Source: Clostridiaceae bacterium
GTDB taxonomy: Bacteria; Bacillota; Clostridia; Oscillospirales; Acutalibacteraceae
Direction of reading: 5' to 3'
Length of the DNA stretch: 6,487 bases
Assembly (NCBI GenBank): GCA_016295355.1
Contig: JAEDLK010000050.1
Span: forward strand, 1-6,487
Shown here piece after piece: positions 1 through 6,327 of this stretch; the stretch's first letter is position 1, and each line of letters begins with the position of its first letter. Both the position numbers and the translations under genes were made by a program. Below the pieces are notes generated by a model. It worked only from the letters and a program-made list of their open reading frames with translations, was not told the origin of the DNA and made no database searches.

Positions 1-335
1 GTAAGGGACTGATCACCGGTGAAAGTCTCGGACAGGTAGCCAGTCAGACTTTGCCGGCCCTCGGTGTAACAGATGCCGTTTCTGATTTGCCTGTCCTTCG
101 TCCGCTGATTGGCATGGACAAGGAAGAAATTATTGCCATTTCCAGGCACATTGATGCCTTTGAAACCTCTATTTTACCTTATGAGGATTGCTGTACCGTT
201 TTCACGCCGCGCCATCCCCGCACCAAGCCAAATCTGTCGCAATGTGAAACGGCCGAAAACGCCATTGATTGGAAACCGATGGTAGACCGTGCGGTCGAGC
301 AGGCCGTCTGCTCTTTCATTGAGCGAAAGGATTGA
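1..335 (+). CDS. thiI: tRNA 4-thiouridine synthetase ThiI, C-terminal part (5' truncated by window)
   Basis: The reading frame is open from base 3 to the TGA at 333-335 and gives 110 residues of a protein that begins off the left edge. The fragment carries two hallmarks of the ThiI PP-loop (AANH) domain. One is GESLGQVASQT near its start. The other is PYEDCCTVFTP at about residues 59-69, where one of the paired cysteines (63/64) should correspond to the catalytic Cys of the family (Cys344 in E. coli). ThiI adenylates U8 of tRNA and transfers sulfur from a cysteine desulfurase to make s4U; in some bacteria it also serves thiazole synthesis. The protein stops about 45 residues after the CC motif, so it lacks the C-terminal rhodanese domain of the enterobacterial form, as is usual in Firmicutes. 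A TTG at 51 is an internal Leu codon, not a start. The next gene follows after 50 bases on the same strand, which suggests cotranscription. Confidence 0.95.
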   Translation, partial: KGLITGESLGQVASQTLPALGVTDAVSDLPVLRPLIGMDKEEIIAISRHIDAFETSILPYEDCCTVFTPRHPRTKPNLSQCETAENAIDWKPMVDRAVEQAVCSFIERKD

Positions 336-385
336 GTCTCACCGATCAATTGCCGTAACATTTATCCATAAAGGAACTGACATCT

Positions 386-2761
386 ATGACCGCTGAAATC
401 ATTTGCTTCAAAACGCCGTCGCTGTCCGCCGTTTCGCTTGCCAAACGGTGTGAAATGATCACGGCCGGATTATTGACGCTGAAAATGAAAGTCAATACCG
501 TCACCACGATTGATTGTGTGCCGGACGTGATTGCGACCACGCTTGAGAGGGCAACCAATCGCAGTCATTTGGTTGTTTTAGCCAACGGAACCGGCGAAAT
601 CAGCCTGCCAAAGGATGTCTGTTGCCGCCAAATAAATCAACACCCCCTTTCCAACCGAATGGCTCTGCAACATTTGAATGACCAAGTGCGAAAAATGAAT
701 TTAACAAAAGATACCCGTTGGGTGCAATCAACCTTTATCCCCGGTTCAGCCAAGGTGTTTCCCGATCCGTACGGCCCCTTTTGTGCTTTTTCCTTGTTCT
801 TTCATTCCGTCCATTATGTGATTCTTCCCGATCGGTGTCACGATATAAAGGGACTGTTGGATGAACTGATTCTGCCTTACATTGCCGGACTGTACTCCCT
901 GTGCTACGCCTGTGTAACCATCAAGGTCTTCGGTCACACAAAAGAACGTTTAGAGCCTATGCTGTTAAGATCACAGCACCGGCATAATTTCATGGCCAAA
1001 ATGTGGGAGAAGGACGGCATTTGCAACATTGACTTTTCGGCAGCCGGCGCCACACAACGAGAGGCCGATGACTATTGCAAAAGTGCCGCCACTTATTTGC
1101 AAAACAATTTGCAAGCCGACGTATTTGAGGTCGGAAAACGTTCTTTAGCACAGGCCACCGTAGGCGCCTTACGCACCATCGGTGCTACTGTTGCAACGGC
1201 TGAATCCTGCACAGGCGGTATGTTGTCGGAGATGTTGACTTCGATTTCCGGTTCAAGCCAAATCTTGGAACTGGGCATTTGTGCATACTCAAATCGTGTT
1301 AAACAAGAAGCCATTGGTGTACCCGAAAAGATTTTGCAGACCAATGGGGCTATCAGCAAGGAAACCGCTGCCTATTTGGCCAATGGTATTCGCAAAATGG
1401 CCGGTGCCTCCTTGGGTGTAGGCATCACCGGTGTTGCAGGACCTGACAAAAGTGAAAACAAGCCGGTTGGTACGGTCTTTGTAGCCTTGTGTGATGCCCA
1501 TCACACTTGGATTCGCTCCATCAATATGTCTGAAACTGCCGACCGTGATGAAGTCAGAGCCTATACCACCAATGTTGCCTTGGATCTGTTACGACGGTAC
1601 GCTGTTTTCAGCCCGTCGGTTATGCCAAATTATTGCCAAGACGGCACCTTAAGTACCTTTAGCGACCAACCTAAACTACCGAATCCTTTTGATTCTTTCA
1701 ATGCCTTTGGGCAGGATTCTCAACTTCCAGACCAAAATGTCTCTGCATTTTTGGTCGATGTTGGTTCTTTTTCTCAACCGGAAACATCAAAAGCGGTGAC
1801 TGAACCCCTTGTGAGTGATATCCCTCTCTTCACTGATTCTGACGAGGAGATGCCGATACATCCACAAAACGATCAGGTACATCAGCCCAATATGCCGGAC
1901 TTTTTCACAGAAGAACAACCCACGCATCCAATCAAGGCGTCAAAAAAGGCCAAGCATAAAAGCCCCGGAAAACTATGGCTGATTGTAACGGCTGTATTGA
2001 TGGTTGCAACTGTAGGTATGATTCTGTACTTTTTGGGAATTTCAAATGAAGGCAAGATCATTAAAAAGGCTCAAACGCTGTATCACAGCCTGGGCACGGC
2101 AGAAGCCTTTTCTACCTTTCGTGCCATGAATGACGATTTCCGTGCTTGGTTGAATATCGGCAATGACACCGTCGATTTACCGGTTTTTGTACACGAGGAC
2201 AATACCTATTATTCCTCTCACAACATGAACGGCAAACGCAGTCATTACGGTGCCTTATATTTTGACAATAAGCTGTCCACGGATAGCCCCAACAGCAAAA
2301 ATATGGTGATTTACGGCCTCAATCAAAAGGATCGCAGTATGTTCGGATGCTTAAGTCGCTACCAATCGGCTGATTTTTTAAGGCAAAATTCCATCATACG
2401 ATTGACCACTGCCGACGGAGTTCGGTATTATCAGGTCTTTGCCATCTTAATCACCAACGCACGCGCCGAAGATGATAACGGACAGGTCTTTTCGTTTGTT
2501 CGCTCCTCCTTTTCATCGGCAAGCGAATTTGAACAGTGGAAAGCCGAACTACTACGGCGTTCCCTGTACACTTCCGGCCAGTCCTTAACACAAAATGACA
2601 GCTTGCTGGCCTTGGTCACGGACAGCGACGCCTTTAAGGATGCACGCTTTGTGGTGGTGGCCAAACAATTTGAACCGGGCGATCAGTCCGAGGTCATCTA
2701 TACTGCCAATGCGGCACCGCAGTATCCGGCCGCTTGGTACAAAGAACGGCAAAAACAGTAG
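386..2761 (+). CDS. CinA-type protein fused to a transmembrane helix and an inactive class B sortase-like domain
   Basis: This is a 791-residue multidomain protein. Residues 1-167 follow the CinA N-terminal MoCF-binding fold: MTAEII at the start, then a segment ending FPDPYG and VILPDR that matches the family's NPxG and LLPGPPSE region. The usual TGGLGPT motif is replaced by LANGTGE and the PGPPSE loop is gone, so this domain is probably inactive. Residues 175-250 match the CinA linker domain (IKVFGHTKERLE). Residues 252-406 are a CinA-C/PncC nicotinamide-nucleotide amidase domain with its motifs intact: AESCTGG with the likely nucleophile Ser274, YSNRVK at 301-306, GITGVAGP at 346-353 and KPVGTV at 359-364. 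A low-complexity linker (about 410-515) and a lysine-rich patch precede a membrane helix at about 529-551. Residues 565-763 resemble class B sortases (FRAWLNIG, LPVF, YGALYFD, VIYG, SMFG, RRSLYTSG, FKDARFVVV). The catalytic His is Leu645 (CTC) and the catalytic Cys is Asp746; Arg754 remains. The N-terminal part should be cytoplasmic and the sortase-like part extracytoplasmic. AAGGAA at 371-376 supports the ATG. A usual CinA ends near 410-420 residues. The domain calls come from motif memory, not a search. Confidence 0.88.
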   Translation: MTAEIICFKTPSLSAVSLAKRCEMITAGLLTLKMKVNTVTTIDCVPDVIATTLERATNRSHLVVLANGTGEISLPKDVCCRQINQHPLSNRMALQHLNDQVRKMNLTKDTRWVQSTFIPGSAKVFPDPYGPFCAFSLFFHSVHYVILPDRCHDIKGLLDELILPYIAGLYSLCYACVTIKVFGHTKERLEPMLLRSQHRHNFMAKMWEKDGICNIDFSAAGATQREADDYCKSAATYLQNNLQADVFEVGKRSLAQATVGALRTIGATVATAESCTGGMLSEMLTSISGSSQILELGICAYSNRVKQEAIGVPEKILQTNGAISKETAAYLANGIRKMAGASLGVGITGVAGPDKSENKPVGTVFVALCDAHHTWIRSINMSETADRDEVRAYTTNVALDLLRRYAVFSPSVMPNYCQDGTLSTFSDQPKLPNPFDSFNAFGQDSQLPDQNVSAFLVDVGSFSQPETSKAVTEPLVSDIPLFTDSDEEMPIHPQNDQVHQPNMPDFFTEEQPTHPIKASKKAKHKSPGKLWLIVTAVLMVATVGMILYFLGISNEGKIIKKAQTLYHSLGTAEAFSTFRAMNDDFRAWLNIGNDTVDLPVFVHEDNTYYSSHNMNGKRSHYGALYFDNKLSTDSPNSKNMVIYGLNQKDRSMFGCLSRYQSADFLRQNSIIRLTTADGVRYYQVFAILITNARAEDDNGQVFSFVRSSFSSASEFEQWKAELLRRSLYTSGQSLTQNDSLLALVTDSDAFKDARFVVVAKQFEPGDQSEVIYTANAAPQYPAAWYKERQKQ

Positions 2762-2812
2762 CCGCCATAAATGACGACTTCTGAAATACGATAAGGAAAT
2801 GGGGATTTTGAT

Positions 2813-3919
2813 ATGAATGAAAATTTGAAAATCGACATAATTTATTATGACACGCCCTCTGATTTTGCCTTCGAATTCAATCTCGGCGGCTGTTGCCGCA
2901 GTCGTATTCTGACCACCCGTTGCGATTCACCAAAAGATATGATTAACGGTCTGGCCCGTGCGGTTTCCCGTAGCCGTGTCATCATCCTCATCGGCCGTTT
3001 GTCTGAAGATGACGGATTGATTCCGTTGGTCAGTAAGGCCATTTCAAAACCGCTTGTCACGATTGATCACCGTCAGTATCATATCACCACCCCTGAATCG
3101 ATTCGTGTCACCGAGGGCGGTCTGCCGCTGGTCACCAGGGACGGCTCCTTCGGCGGTTGCATTCTCGAAAGCGGCCCACAGTCCATCATTATGATCAGCG
3201 AAAAGAGCCATTTGCGCGAAGTCATCATGGACCAGCTCATCGGTCAATACATCACCTCGTTAAGTCGGATTCCCGATACGGAAAACGATTTGCTCGACCC
3301 TTCGCAAACCGCATCGGCTCAAGATAAAGAACCAACCAACGCATCCGCCGAACAAAGTGCAACCGATACCGAAACAACCGATACGACCCTCAAAGATGCG
3401 GAAACGGACGAAACGAATATTGAACCAATGATGGTCTCAACCGGAGCGGTTAACGATGAAGATTTTATCCTCCCGTTTGATTTTCCCGACGATTTTGACG
3501 GCGTCACCCAGGACGATTCCGTGATTCGTATGACACCGAGCCAAGAAAAAACGGACGATCAGCCGGAAGAAGCGCTGGCCGATTCTGTGCCGCAAGAACC
3601 GACAGCGCCGATTGAGATGCCCGAGAATGAACCGATGTCTGACAAGCAGCCCGACGTTTTTGAAAGCCAAGATATTTCCTCACAGGGCAATACCCACAGC
3701 ACTCATGCCGATGCGCTTGAGGATGAAACATCTTTTAACCAAGCGCCCCGTAAAAAAGACCCCCTTCTGACACTTTTTATTTGGCTTTGCGCCGCCTTGC
3801 TGTTAGTCGCTGCCCTATTTGCCTATCTGTTTATTTATCAGCCTTCGTTAAGCGGTCAATCGCCGCTTGAAGCCATCCGTGAATTGCTTATCATTGTCAT
3901 ACCCGGGAGATTGCTATGA
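2813..3919 (+). CDS. Divergent MoCF/CinA-N-like domain protein with acidic linker and C-terminal membrane helix
   Basis: A 368-residue protein with no firm family name. Residues 5-150 look like a remote copy of the CinA N-terminal MoCF-binding domain. The segment SRSRVIILIGRLSEDD at 52-67 lies where CinA has ERSDLVITTGGLGPTxDD. VTEGGLPLVTRDGSFGG at 99-115, followed by SIIMISEKSHLREVIMDQLI, parallels the NPVGTAPGF and LLPGPPSEMKPMFEE region. The canonical motifs are lost, so catalysis is unlikely. Residues 155-310 form a long, acidic, Thr/Asp/Glu-rich linker that should be disordered. A basic patch (PRKKD, 312-316) precedes a strong membrane helix at 318-342. A tail of about 26 residues includes a second hydrophobic stretch (LLIIVI). 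The layout echoes the upstream fusion without its PncC and sortase parts, which suggests a duplicated, truncated partner. AAGGAAA (2793-2799) and GGGG (2801-2804) precede the ATG. The stop overlaps the next start (ATGA), so translation is probably coupled. The ORF is certain; the MoCF relationship is an inference. Confidence 0.82.
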   Translation: MNENLKIDIIYYDTPSDFAFEFNLGGCCRSRILTTRCDSPKDMINGLARAVSRSRVIILIGRLSEDDGLIPLVSKAISKPLVTIDHRQYHITTPESIRVTEGGLPLVTRDGSFGGCILESGPQSIIMISEKSHLREVIMDQLIGQYITSLSRIPDTENDLLDPSQTASAQDKEPTNASAEQSATDTETTDTTLKDAETDETNIEPMMVSTGAVNDEDFILPFDFPDDFDGVTQDDSVIRMTPSQEKTDDQPEEALADSVPQEPTAPIEMPENEPMSDKQPDVFESQDISSQGNTHSTHADALEDETSFNQAPRKKDPLLTLFIWLCAALLLVAALFAYLFIYQPSLSGQSPLEAIRELLIIVIPGRLL

Positions 3920-4407
3920 TTCATGATGTTATCAACTTTTTGCAAAATCGTGTGCCGGATGAGTTGGTAGTTTTTATCATCTCGATGTTGCCGATTTTCG
4001 AACTGCGCGGCGGACTGATTGCGGCCTCGGTTTTGCATATCCCGTGGCAGATTGCCTTTCCGATTTGCGTGATTGGTAACATGGTTCCCATTCCGTTTGA
4101 ATTGCTGTTCATCCGCAAAATTTTCAACTGGCTGAAACGATTTGCAGGTATCAAACGGTTGGTTGATCAGTTAGATGAACGGGCCAAACGGAAAGCCGAC
4201 AGTGATACCATGCGTAAATATGCCGGATGGGGACTGTTTACTTTGGTAGCCATCCCCCTACCGGGCACCGGTGCATGGACCGGCGGATTGGTTGCCGATG
4301 TTTTGGATTTTCGCATCAAAGTGGCCTTCCCGATCATCTTTGTCGGTGTCATCAGTGCCGGGCTGATCACTTCTTTCTTTTCCTACATACTACCCATGCT
4401 ATTTTAA
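3916..4407 (+). CDS. Small integral membrane protein, COG2426 / putative small multidrug export family
   Basis: A 163-residue, mostly hydrophobic protein. It carries the family signature LPIFELRGGLIAAS at about 25-38, an NMVPIPFELLF segment at 55-65, a basic cytoplasmic loop at about 67-100 (KRFAGIKRLVDQLDERAKRK), and VAIPLPGTGAWTGG at 111-124, followed by two more hydrophobic segments to the C-terminus. These motifs fit the 'putative small multi-drug export protein' family (PF06695), whose predicted fold with re-entrant helices resembles DedA/VTT proteins. The export function is an annotation habit, and no substrate can be read from the sequence. The length is complete for the family. GGGAG at 3905-3909 gives a 6-base spacing to the ATG, which sits inside the last codons of the upstream gene (4-base overlap), so coupled translation is likely. 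It is the last gene of the left-hand operon. Confidence 0.9.
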   Translation: MIHDVINFLQNRVPDELVVFIISMLPIFELRGGLIAASVLHIPWQIAFPICVIGNMVPIPFELLFIRKIFNWLKRFAGIKRLVDQLDERAKRKADSDTMRKYAGWGLFTLVAIPLPGTGAWTGGLVADVLDFRIKVAFPIIFVGVISAGLITSFFSYILPMLF

Positions 4408-4424
4408 GGCAAAGAGTGTTGAAC

Positions 4425-4464
4425 CTGCCTAAAACAGACCTTTTCGGCTGGTTCGATTAGGCAG
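4425..4464. repeat. Inverted repeat just after the COG2426-like gene
   Basis: CTGCCTAA at 4425-4432 pairs perfectly with TTAGGCAG at 4457-4464. A smaller GACC/GGTT pairing (one G-U) is possible inside the loop. No T-tract follows on either side, so this is not a convincing intrinsic terminator. It could be a 3' UTR stabilising hairpin or chance. Confidence 0.4.
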
Positions 4465-4547
4465 ACCCATTAGCGGCCGTCTTATAACTTCTTCTCTCCG
4501 AAAACATCTCATCCTTTCTCACATTTTAGGCATGGAATGTTGTCGGA

Positions 4548-4576
4548 TTGAGATTTTTGGGTAGATAAGATAAAAC
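4548..4576 (+). promoter_or_regulatory. Possible sigma-A promoter inside the intergenic region
   Basis: TTGAGA (5 of 6 matches to TTGACA) and TAAAAC (4 of 6 to TATAAT) are separated by exactly 17 bases. Transcription would start near 4583 and run through two hairpins to the terminator at 4690-4730. The sequence is AT-rich enough for such a match to arise by chance, so this is a low-confidence call. Confidence 0.25.
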
Positions 4577-4605
4577 CGCCGTTAATCCTGACGAATTGAC
4601 GAGTC

Positions 4606-4643
4606 TTTGTGCGAAAAGTACCCCGTAAATCTTTTCGCACAAA
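4606..4643. repeat. Perfect 13-bp inverted repeat
   Basis: TTTGTGCGAAAAG at 4606-4618 is exactly complementary to CTTTTCGCACAAA at 4631-4643, with a 12-base loop (4619-4630) containing CCCC. No T-tract follows the right arm and no A-tract precedes the left arm, so it does not read as a normal terminator. It is the strongest non-terminator stem in the interval and may be an RNA element or a protein-binding site. Confidence 0.65.
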
Positions 4644-4645
4644 TC

Positions 4646-4670
4646 AGCATTCGGATACGACACCGATGCT
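4646..4670. repeat. Bulged hairpin following the 13-bp stem
   Basis: AGCAT (4646-4650) and CGG (4652-4654) pair with CCG (4663-4665) and ATGCT (4666-4670), with one bulged T at 4651 and an 8-base loop. It starts two bases after the larger stem. Its significance is uncertain alone but adds to the structured look of the region. Confidence 0.35.
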
Positions 4671-4689
4671 TAAACATCCAAATACAAAG

Positions 4690-4730
4690 CCCCTGCGAAT
4701 GTGCCGTCAAGCACAACGCAAGGGGTTTTT
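4690..4730 (+). terminator. Intrinsic terminator of the left-hand (+ strand) transcription unit
   Basis: The stem is built from CCCC-TGCG (4690-4697) and GTGC (4701-4704) pairing with GCAC (4711-4714), CGCA (4717-4720) and GGGG (4722-4725). Small internal loops interrupt it, and TTTTT follows directly at 4726-4730. It is the first good + strand terminator after the COG2426-like gene and the likely end of the operon or of the candidate small RNA. Confidence 0.8.
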
Positions 4731-4833
4731 AGTTGATAGCATTTTTCACTCATAGGGCACCGCACAATGACACCCTTCAACAGATTTTACCGATTCCTGT
4801 TGGACAGAACCAGTGAAAAACCGTTAGCCATGC

Positions 4834-4867
4834 AAAAAGACCCGAAGTCACAAATCACTTCGGGTCT
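4834..4867 (-). terminator. Intrinsic terminator of htrA (- strand)
   Basis: Read on the - strand, an 11-bp perfect stem AGACCCGAAGT / ACTTCGGGTCT (4867-4857 with 4848-4838) encloses an 8-base loop. The last stem base begins a run of Ts, read as As at 4834-4838 on the + strand. It lies 7 bases beyond the htrA stop codon, so it is almost certainly that gene's terminator. Confidence 0.9.
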
Positions 4868-4874
4868 GATCTAT

Positions 4875-6299
4875 TTACTGGGAATTATTAGAACCGATGC
4901 TGACAGCCGTCGCATACACCCTGCCTGAACGGTAATACTTCACCGAAACACTCGAACCGGGCTTGCACTGGCTCAACAGTGTGTTAAAGGCCTCTACACT
5001 GTCAACCTGTCGGCCGTTAAATTCAGTGATAATATCACCACTGCGAATGCCGGCACTATAGGCAGGATCACCCTCGGTAACACTCTTAACAACGGCACCG
5101 ACAGGATAACCGTACTGGCTCAAGCGTTCAGCCGGCCAAAGTTCACTAAAGGTGATCCCGACATACGGATCCGGATTGTACTCCTTGGCAATGATTTTAT
5201 CACAAATTTCCGCCATCGTATCAGCCGGAATGGCGAAGCCCATACCCTCGTAACTATCTGACACGATTTTGGAGCTGTTCACACCGATCAGCTCACCCTT
5301 TAGGTTAACCAGCGCACCCCCGGAATTACCGGGATTGATAGCGGCATTTGTTTGAATCAACGGAACCTTTTCCCCTGTTGTATTGCCGAGTGAACGATTT
5401 AATCCGCTGATAATACCGTTTGTAACCGAACTCATGAATTCAAGACCACCGGGAGCTCCGATAGCCACACAGTACTGACCGGGGCGCAAGTTCGACACAT
5501 CACCCACCGTGACCGCCGGCAAACCGGTTTTGGCAATTTTAATGACAGCCAAATCATAGGAAATGTTGTACCCGACAACCGTAGCAAGAACGGCGGTGTC
5601 GGTATCCCCTGCCAAATAGACCTCGATGCTGGAACGAGCCGTTTCAACTGCGCTCTTAATCACATGATAGTTGGTAACAATATAGCCGTCACCCGAATAA
5701 ATAATACCGGAGCCCTCCCCGGTTGCCTCACTACTGCCACCGAAAAAGCTCTGCACCGACGCAATGGTACGAATGCCAACCACACTGGGGGTAACCTTAG
5801 CGGCCACGGCCTCCACAGAGGAATTCACCGTTTCATCAACCGTAATATTAACATCACCACCGGTCGGGGATTGTTGCAAAGTGCCTTCTTGTTGCCATTT
5901 GGCCCGTTCCGATGACACCACAACCGAGGCTGCGAATAATCCGCTGACAGCTCCTACAACCAAGGATAATAGCACGCAAATGACCATCGTTATGCCGCCC
6001 ACCGAGCCTTTAATCGGCGGACGCAAATTGGCAGAGGATGTTGCATAATAGTCATTGTTTACGTCCCTAAAAGCATTATTCTCCTTTTCTATAGGGCTCT
6101 GATACACCTGCGGTTGCTCACTAAAGACGGGAGGTTCCGCAGTCGACAATAGCGATGCTTCGCCTATCGCATCGGTCGCTGTTCCCTCATTAAAAACTGA
6201 TTCCTGCGCTGTCGATGGAGGTGTTGCCGCATCCGTCGAGGCGTTTATCCGTTCTTCAGACACCGGCTCATTGCTTTTCTCATATTGATACTCGTCCAC
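4875..6299 (-). CDS. htrA: HtrA/DegP-like membrane-anchored serine protease with one PDZ domain
   Basis: A 474-residue S1C-family protease that would act on misfolded or regulatory proteins at the outer face of the membrane. Residues 1-98 form an acidic, Ser/Thr/Glu-rich cytoplasmic leader that should be disordered. A membrane helix lies at about 101-128 (ITMVICVLLSLVVGAVSGLF). The trypsin-like domain follows at about 160-375, with its triad visible: His212 in VTNYHVI, Asp249 in YDLAVIKI and Ser326 in INPGNSGGAL. The oxyanion and substrate-loop region GAPGGLEFMSSVTNGIISGL is also conserved. A single PDZ domain occupies about 380-470 (GAVVKSVTEGDPAYSAGIRSGDIITEFNG). Length and layout are typical of Gram-positive HtrA, though the leader is longer than in many. 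The start is GTG at 6299-6297, supported by AAAGGAG at 6314-6308. The gene converges on the left-hand operon and ends at its own terminator. The symbol is a family-level name; degP- or yyxA-type paralogues cannot be told apart here. Confidence 0.95.
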   Translation of the reverse strand: MDEYQYEKSNEPVSEERINASTDAATPPSTAQESVFNEGTATDAIGEASLLSTAEPPVFSEQPQVYQSPIEKENNAFRDVNNDYYATSSANLRPPIKGSVGGITMVICVLLSLVVGAVSGLFAASVVVSSERAKWQQEGTLQQSPTGGDVNITVDETVNSSVEAVAAKVTPSVVGIRTIASVQSFFGGSSEATGEGSGIIYSGDGYIVTNYHVIKSAVETARSSIEVYLAGDTDTAVLATVVGYNISYDLAVIKIAKTGLPAVTVGDVSNLRPGQYCVAIGAPGGLEFMSSVTNGIISGLNRSLGNTTGEKVPLIQTNAAINPGNSGGALVNLKGELIGVNSSKIVSDSYEGMGFAIPADTMAEICDKIIAKEYNPDPYVGITFSELWPAERLSQYGYPVGAVVKSVTEGDPAYSAGIRSGDIITEFNGRQVDSVEAFNTLLSQCKPGSSVSVKYYRSGRVYATAVSIGSNNSQ

Positions 6300-6307
6300 A
6301 GTTCATT

Positions 6308-6314
6308 CTCCTTT
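6308..6314 (-). promoter_or_regulatory. Ribosome binding site selecting the GTG start of htrA
   Basis: On the - strand AAAGGAG (6314-6308) lies 8 bases before the GTG codon at 6299-6297. An ATG at 6306-6304 is only 1 base from this site and out of frame, so GTG is the better start. Confidence 0.85.
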
Positions 6315-6327
6315 GGCACAAAAGCCG

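Larger units (their letters stand above)
4583..4730 (+). ncRNA. Candidate small structured RNA or 3' UTR-derived RNA
   Basis: This stretch, about 148 bases long, contains a perfect 13-bp hairpin (4606-4643), an 8-bp bulged hairpin (4646-4670) and an intrinsic terminator (4690-4730) in tandem, preceded by the possible promoter at 4548-4576. No known RNA family was recognised. It may equally be the structured 3' end of the operon mRNA. The call rests on structure density and promoter spacing only. Confidence 0.2.
4408..4874. other. Gene-free structured interval between convergent genes
   Basis: The 467 bases between the COG2426-like gene and the 3' end of htrA contain no open frame with a convincing start. 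The interval carries at least five inverted repeats, including one intrinsic terminator for each strand, as listed separately. Its length before the first clear + strand terminator (over 280 bases after the stop) leaves room for a small RNA or a long structured 3' UTR. I found no tRNA, SRP RNA or 6S RNA signature by eye. Confidence 0.7.

Noticed and set aside
51..335. Separate small gene of 94 residues starting at TTG 51
   Set aside because: The frame is open upstream to the window edge and the upstream residues match ThiI (GESLGQVASQT), so this is the end of a larger gene.
4227..4460. 77-residue + strand open frame overlapping the COG2426-like gene
   Set aside because: It is His/Cys/Arg-rich, out of frame with a well-conserved membrane protein, and lacks its own signals: a shadow frame.
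4440..4466. tRNA T-loop-like GGTTCGATT
   Set aside because: The bases flanking TTCGA do not form a T-arm stem and no acceptor or anticodon arm is present.
4767..4928. 53-residue + strand open frame beginning MTPFNRFYRF
   Set aside because: It has no good ribosome binding site, runs through the htrA terminator hairpin and overlaps the 3' end of htrA in antisense.
5664..6048. Two + strand open frames inside htrA
   Set aside because: They are antisense to the conserved protease coding sequence and show no recognisable domain or ribosome binding site.
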